A stretch of 9,305 nt of DNA, from positions 1-9,305 of the forward strand of contig CAKTVG010000040.1 in the NCBI GenBank assembly GCA_934622035.1, given 5' to 3'. Origin of the DNA: an uncultured Oscillospiraceae bacterium (GTDB lineage: Bacteria; Bacillota; Clostridia; Oscillospirales; Oscillospiraceae). A program made the position numbers and the translations under genes. The stretch's first letter is position 1, and each line of letters begins with the position of its first letter. Below are positions 5,373 to 9,305 of the stretch, in pieces. Below the pieces are notes generated by a model. That model was not told the DNA's origin. It ran no database searches and saw only the letters and a list, made by a program, of their open reading frames with translations.

Positions 5373-5378
5373 TACAAT
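5373..5378 (+). promoter_or_regulatory. Possible -10 box of the nifJ transcript
   Basis: TACAAT matches 5 of 6 positions of the sigma-A -10 consensus and lies 44 nt before the nifJ ATG. No recognisable -35 exists at 16-18 bp, so it may depend on an activator binding the adjacent inverted repeat. AAGGAGGG at 5407-5414 then serves as ribosome binding site. Confidence 0.4.
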
Positions 5379-5422
5379 AAAGACCATAAGAGGAACAATT
5401 TAAGTCAAGGAGGGCTTGATCA

Positions 5423-8400
5423 ATGGCAAAAAACATAGCAATCATGGACGGCAACGAGGCCGCGGCTTACGTCTCGTATGCATTCACCGAAGTTGCCGGT
5501 ATTTTCCCCATCACACCCTCGTCTCCGATGGCGGAGCATGTGGATGCCTGGGCAGCAAACGGCAAAAAAAATCTGTTTGGCGAACCGGTGCAGGTCGTCG
5601 AGATGCAGTCCGAGGGCGGCGCCGCCGGCACGGTGCACGGCTCGCTGCAGTCCGGCGCGCTGACCACCACTTACACCGCTTCGCAGGGACTTCTGCTGAT
5701 GATCCCCAATATGTATAAGATCGCAGGCGAGATGCTGCCGGGCGTATTTCACGTTTCCGCGCGCACGCTCTCCGCGCACGCGCTCTCCATCTTCGGCGAT
5801 CACAGCGACGTGATGGGCGTGCGCAGCACCGGCTTTGCGATGCTCGCTTCCTCTTCCCCGCAGGAGGTTATGGACCTCGGCGCGGTGGCGCACCTTTCCG
5901 CCATCCATTGCCGTATGCCCTTCCTGCACTTCTTCGACGGCTTCCGCACGAGCCACGAGATTCAGAAGATCGAAGCGCTTGATTATGAGTCTCTGCGCCC
6001 GCTGATTGACATGGACGCGCTCAAGGCGTTCCGCAAGCACTCTCTTAACCCCGAGCATCCCGCGACACGCGGCACGACCGTCAACCCCGACATTTTCTTT
6101 CAGTGCCGCGAGGCCTGCAACGAGAAGGTCGATGCCATTCCCGAGGCAGTCGAGCGCTACATGGCAGAGATCAGCAAGCTGACCGGTCGCGAGTATAAGC
6201 TGTTCAACTACTACGGCGCGCCTGACGCCGAGCGCGTGATCGTCCTCATGGGTTCCGCCGCCGAGACCGCCAAGGAAGCCATCGACTACCTGCTCGCCAA
6301 GGGCGAGAAGGTCGGCCTGCTCAATGTGCATCTCTACCGTCCCTTTGCCGCGGACCGTTTCCTCGCTGCGCTCCCGAAGACCGCCAAAAAGCTCGCGGTG
6401 CTCGATCGTACCAAGGAACCCGGCGCTATGGGCGAGCCGCTCTATCAGGATATTTGCTCCGTCTACAAAACCAGCGGTATTGCCATGGAGATTGTCGGTG
6501 GCCGCTATGGTCTCTCCTCCAAGGATACTACCCCCGGTCAGATCATCGCCGTGTTTGACAATCTCAAGCAGGCTGCGCCCAAGAACAACTTCACCGTCGG
6601 CATTACCGATGACGTGACCAATACCTCCCTGCCCGTCACCTGTGAGATCGACACTTCTCCCGTCGGTCAGACCAGCGCCGAATTCTGGGGCATGGGTTCC
6701 GACGGTACAGTGGGTGCCAATAAGAACTCCATCAAGATCATCGGCCACGCCACAGGCCTCTACTGCCAGGCCTACTTCGTGTATGACTCCAAAAAGTCCG
6801 GCGGCCTGACGCAGAGCCATCTGCGCTTCGGCAAGGAGCCGATCCGCTCGCCCTATCTGATCCAGTCGGCGGATTTTGTTGCCTGCCACACGCCGTCCTA
6901 TGTGGAAAAGTACGACATGGTCAAAAACCTTAAGGTTGGCGGCACGTTCCTGCTCAACTGCGGCTGGGATATGGAGGGACTCGAGCGGCATCTGCCTGCC
7001 TCCATGAAGCGTGCGCTCGCGGAAAAGAAGGCGAAGCTCTATACCATCGATGCGACCTCTATCGCCCGTGAGCTCGGACTCGGCAACCGAACCAACACCA
7101 TTTTGCAGGCAGCTTTCTTCAAGTTGACCGGCGTCATTCCCGTTGACCAGGCCGTCACGGAAATGAAAGACGCTATCTATAAGACCTACTTCAAGAAAAA
7201 GGGGCAGGCTGTTGTTGATATGAACAACGCCTCCATTGAGCGCGGTCTCAACGATCTGCGCGAGATCAAAATTCCCGCCGCATGGCTCAAGGCCGAGGAC
7301 ACTCCCGCAAAGCGCAATGTACCTGATTTTATCCGCGAGGTCGTGGATGTGATGAATCGTCAGGAGGGCGATGTGCTCCCTGTCTCCACGATGAAGAAGT
7401 ACGGTCTGGAGGACGGCACCTGGCCCGCCGGCACCTCGAAGTATGAGAAGCGTGGCGCTGCCGTCGAGGTTCCCGTGTGGGATGCCGACAAGTGTCTCCA
7501 GTGCAACCAGTGCGCGCTGGTCTGCCCGCACGCCGCGATCCGCCCCATTCTGCTCGATGCCGCGGAGGAAGAGAAAAAGCCCTCCGGCTTTGCCACCGTC
7601 CCCGCTAAGGGCATGAACGGCAAATACACCTACCGTCTTCAGGTCTCTCCCTACGACTGCACGGGCTGCGGAAGCTGCGTCAATGTCTGCCTCGCCAAAG
7701 ACACGGCAATCGCCATGCAGCCGCTTGAGGGGCAGCTCAAGGAAGCCGAAAACTGGAATTACGCTGTGGAGCAGGTCGCTATCAAGCGTGATGCGGTCAG
7801 CGATAAGAATGTCAAATCCTCCCAGTTTGCCAAACCCTATTTCGAGTTCTCCGGCGCCTGTGCCGGCTGCGGAGAAACGCCTTATATCAAGCTCGTCAGC
7901 CAGCTCTTTGGTGAGCGTATGTACATCGCCAACGCATCCGGCTGCTCGTCGGCCTATGGCGGCTCGACGCCGTCCTCGCCGTACTGCACGGATTGCAAGG
8001 GTCATGGCCCTGCATGGGCAATGAGTCTCTTCGAGGACAACGCCGAATACGCCTACGGCTTCCTGCTCGGTCAGAGCGCTGTGCGCCGTCAGCTTGCGGC
8101 AAAGGTCGCAGCCCTTGCCGAGCACGGCGTCGCAAAGGCGGAATGCGAGTCCTATCTGGAAGAGGCAAACGATCCCGCCAAGTCCCGCTCCGTCAGCGAC
8201 GCGCTGCTTACAGCTCTCGCCGATGACGCAAGCGACGAGGCCTCGTTCATCCGTCAGAACCAGGAATACCTGACCAAGAAGTCTGTCTGGGCCTTCGGCG
8301 GCGACGGCTGGGCTTATGACATCGGCTACGGCGGTCTTGACCATGTGCTCGCCTCCGGTCAGGATATCAACATTCTCGTGCTTGACACCGAGGTCTACTC

Positions 8401-8926
8401 CAACACCGGCGGACAAGCATCCAAATCCACCGCTGCGGGCGCGATTGCCAAGTTTGCCGCCGGCGGCAAGGTCACCAAGAAGAAGGACCTTGGCCTGATG
8501 GCAATGAGCTACGGCTACGTCTACGTTGCGCAGGTCGCTATGGGTGCCGATCCCGCACAGACGCTCAAGGCTATCCGCGAAGCGGAAGCCTACGACGGTC
8601 CCTCTCTCGTTATTTGCTACTGCCCCTGCATCGAGCACGGCCCGAAATGCGGCATGGGTCTGAGCCAAGCCGAGGAAAAGAAGGCTGTCAAGGCCGGCTA
8701 CTGGCACCTCTATCGCTACAATCCCGCACTCAAGGAAGCGGGCAAGAACCCGTTTACGCTTGATTCCAAGCAGCCCACCGGTGACTTCCAGAAGTTCCTC
8801 ATGGGCGAGAACCGCTACGCCTCGCTCAAGCTCTCCTTCCCCGAAAAGGCGGATACGCTCTACGCCAAGGCGGAGAGCGACGCCAGAGAGCGCCTCGAAA
8901 GCTATCAGAATCTTGCCAAGGAATAA
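5423..8926 (+). CDS. nifJ: Pyruvate:ferredoxin (flavodoxin) oxidoreductase
   Basis: At 1167 residues this is a full-length single-chain PFOR, which oxidatively decarboxylates pyruvate with CoA to acetyl-CoA and CO2 and reduces ferredoxin in the cytoplasm. Substrate residues align with Desulfovibrio africanus PFOR numbering: Thr31 (FPITPSS), Glu64 (EMQSEGG) and Arg114 (HVSART). The ferredoxin-like domain holds two 4Fe-4S motifs, C691-x2-C694-x2-C697-x3-C701-P and C746-x2-C749-x2-C752-x3-C756. The second is followed by Leu rather than the usual Pro. The proximal cluster ligands are Cys813, Cys816, Cys841 and Cys1069. Thiamine diphosphate binding is shown by GGDGWAYDIG near 957-966 and DTEVYSNTGGQ with Asn994. 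The start has AAGGAGGG 8 nt upstream. Two tandem TAA codons end it. It appears to form an operon with abfD 60 bp downstream, supplying acetyl-CoA and reduced ferredoxin for a butyrate-type fermentation. Confidence 0.97.
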   Translation: MAKNIAIMDGNEAAAYVSYAFTEVAGIFPITPSSPMAEHVDAWAANGKKNLFGEPVQVVEMQSEGGAAGTVHGSLQSGALTTTYTASQGLLLMIPNMYKIAGEMLPGVFHVSARTLSAHALSIFGDHSDVMGVRSTGFAMLASSSPQEVMDLGAVAHLSAIHCRMPFLHFFDGFRTSHEIQKIEALDYESLRPLIDMDALKAFRKHSLNPEHPATRGTTVNPDIFFQCREACNEKVDAIPEAVERYMAEISKLTGREYKLFNYYGAPDAERVIVLMGSAAETAKEAIDYLLAKGEKVGLLNVHLYRPFAADRFLAALPKTAKKLAVLDRTKEPGAMGEPLYQDICSVYKTSGIAMEIVGGRYGLSSKDTTPGQIIAVFDNLKQAAPKNNFTVGITDDVTNTSLPVTCEIDTSPVGQTSAEFWGMGSDGTVGANKNSIKIIGHATGLYCQAYFVYDSKKSGGLTQSHLRFGKEPIRSPYLIQSADFVACHTPSYVEKYDMVKNLKVGGTFLLNCGWDMEGLERHLPASMKRALAEKKAKLYTIDATSIARELGLGNRTNTILQAAFFKLTGVIPVDQAVTEMKDAIYKTYFKKKGQAVVDMNNASIERGLNDLREIKIPAAWLKAEDTPAKRNVPDFIREVVDVMNRQEGDVLPVSTMKKYGLEDGTWPAGTSKYEKRGAAVEVPVWDADKCLQCNQCALVCPHAAIRPILLDAAEEEKKPSGFATVPAKGMNGKYTYRLQVSPYDCTGCGSCVNVCLAKDTAIAMQPLEGQLKEAENWNYAVEQVAIKRDAVSDKNVKSSQFAKPYFEFSGACAGCGETPYIKLVSQLFGERMYIANASGCSSAYGGSTPSSPYCTDCKGHGPAWAMSLFEDNAEYAYGFLLGQSAVRRQLAAKVAALAEHGVAKAECESYLEEANDPAKSRSVSDALLTALADDASDEASFIRQNQEYLTKKSVWAFGGDGWAYDIGYGGLDHVLASGQDINILVLDTEVYSNTGGQASKSTAAGAIAKFAAGGKVTKKKDLGLMAMSYGYVYVAQVAMGADPAQTLKAIREAEAYDGPSLVICYCPCIEHGPKCGMGLSQAEEKKAVKAGYWHLYRYNPALKEAGKNPFTLDSKQPTGDFQKFLMGENRYASLKLSFPEKADTLYAKAESDARERLESYQNLAKE

Positions 8927-8933
8927 TAATCAA

Positions 8934-8960
8934 GGGAAGTCCGGCATTGCCGGACTTCCC
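8934..8960 (+). other. Intercistronic hairpin between nifJ and abfD
   Basis: GGGAAGTCCGGC (8934-8945) pairs perfectly with GCCGGACTTCCC (8949-8960) around a 3-nt ATT loop, starting 7 nt after the nifJ stop. It is followed by ATCGGTAAAAC, with no U-tract, so it is not a standard intrinsic terminator. It could protect the 3' end of a processed nifJ message, tune the ratio of nifJ to abfD, or terminate partially. Confidence 0.65.
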
Positions 8961-8986
8961 ATCGGTAAAACAAGGAGGATAACGCC

Positions 8987-9305
8987 ATGATGACCGCCAA
9001 GGAATATATCGATTCTCTGCGCAAGCTCAACACCCGCGTTTATATGTTCGGCGAAAAGATCGACAACTGGGTCGATCACCCGATCATCCGCCCCAGCATC
9101 AACTGCGTCGCCATGACCTATGCGCTCGCGCAGGACCCGCAGTATGAGGACCTGATGACCGCGACGTCCAATCTCACCGGCCGCAAGGTCAACCGCTTCA
9201 CCCACCTGCATCAGTCTGCCGACGACCTTGTGAAGAAGGTCAAGATGCAGCGCCTGCTCGGCCAGAAAACGGCCAGCTGCTTCCAGCGCTGTGTCGGTAT
9301 GGACG
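8987..9305 (+). CDS. abfD: 4-hydroxybutyryl-CoA dehydratase / vinylacetyl-CoA delta-isomerase, N-terminal 106 residues
   Basis: Only the first 106 residues are inside the window. They closely match the remembered N-terminus of AbfD from Clostridium aminobutyricum, e.g. LRKLNTRVYMFGEKI (11-25), NWVDHPIIRPSINCVAMTY (27-45), EDLMTATSNLTG (54-65) and KKVKMQRLLGQKTASCFQRC (83-102). The enzyme is an FAD and 4Fe-4S protein that dehydrates 4-hydroxybutyryl-CoA to crotonyl-CoA through a ketyl-radical mechanism. Cys98 and Cys102 correspond to cluster ligands Cys99 and Cys103 of the C. aminobutyricum protein; the His and third Cys ligands lie beyond the edge. AAGGAGG at 8972-8978 is 8 nt before the first of two tandem ATGs (8987, 8990); either could start. 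It acts in 4-aminobutyrate or succinate conversion to butyrate. Placement behind nifJ suggests co-expression. Confidence 0.92.
   Translation, partial: MMTAKEYIDSLRKLNTRVYMFGEKIDNWVDHPIIRPSINCVAMTYALAQDPQYEDLMTATSNLTGRKVNRFTHLHQSADDLVKKVKMQRLLGQKTASCFQRCVGMD

Larger units (their letters stand above)
5069..5422. other. 354-bp divergent intergenic region
   Basis: There is no credible gene between the dehydrogenase and nifJ. It contains the dehydrogenase leader and candidate promoter (5069-5156), then a central stretch (5157-5319) in which I see only a small GGGG/CCCC-type hairpin near 5268-5282, then the long inverted repeat, a TACAAT box and the nifJ ribosome binding site. No sigma-54 promoter with both GG and GC at correct spacing is present. 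Confidence 0.6.

Noticed and set aside
5420..8707. A 1095-codon open frame on the minus strand, antisense to nifJ
   Set aside because: It is the mirror of a GC-rich, highly conserved plus-strand gene. The translation shows no recognisable domain, it lacks a ribosome binding site, and the nifJ frame explains every base.
1..9305. Search for mobile elements, CRISPR arrays, tRNA or rRNA genes
   Set aside because: I saw no transposase or integrase motifs, no regularly spaced repeats of CRISPR type, and no cloverleaf-like or rRNA-like sequence.

Overview
The window looks like a chromosomal segment from a strictly anaerobic, fairly GC-rich member of the Clostridia, most plausibly an Oscillospiraceae gut type (Oscillibacter/Flavonifractor/Intestinimonas-like). 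The evidence is strong AAGGAGG-type ribosome binding sites, oxygen-sensitive enzymes (a glycyl radical enzyme, pyruvate:ferredoxin oxidoreductase and 4-hydroxybutyryl-CoA dehydratase) and a Firmicutes-type sigma-54. The genus is an inference from codon use and gene content, not a measured placement.

Left part, minus strand. Bases 1-1804 encode the first 601 residues of a glycyl radical enzyme; its C-terminal glycyl loop lies outside the window. Upstream of it, 1805-2208 is a compact control region. It holds a near-consensus -24/-12 sigma-54 promoter (1872-1888), three related dyad elements spaced 28-29 bp apart (2026-2098) that look like enhancer sites, and a Rex-like operator (2015-2034) overlapping the innermost dyad. 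Immediately upstream on the same strand is rpoN (2209-3564), the gene for sigma-54 itself, with its own sigma-A-type promoter.

Middle. An opine-dehydrogenase-family NAD(P)-dependent enzyme (3803-5068, minus) is divergent from the rightward genes. The 354-bp divergent region carries a candidate extended -10 promoter for the dehydrogenase, a small hairpin next to its ribosome binding site, and a 12-bp perfect inverted repeat just ahead of a TACAAT box for the rightward genes.

Right part, plus strand. A complete pyruvate:ferredoxin oxidoreductase (nifJ, 5423-8926) is followed after a 60-bp gap, which contains a 12-bp-stem hairpin, by the start of abfD, 4-hydroxybutyryl-CoA dehydratase/vinylacetyl-CoA isomerase (8987 to the window end).

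Together this reads as an anaerobic fermentation island. PFOR would make acetyl-CoA and reduced ferredoxin, AbfD would convert 4-hydroxybutyryl-CoA to crotonyl-CoA on the way to butyrate, and a sigma-54-controlled glycyl radical enzyme would open up a specific substrate not identifiable here. How the dehydrogenase fits is not clear. The most interesting part is the 1805-2208 control region joined to a glycyl radical enzyme of unassigned substrate and to the sigma factor that would read its promoter.
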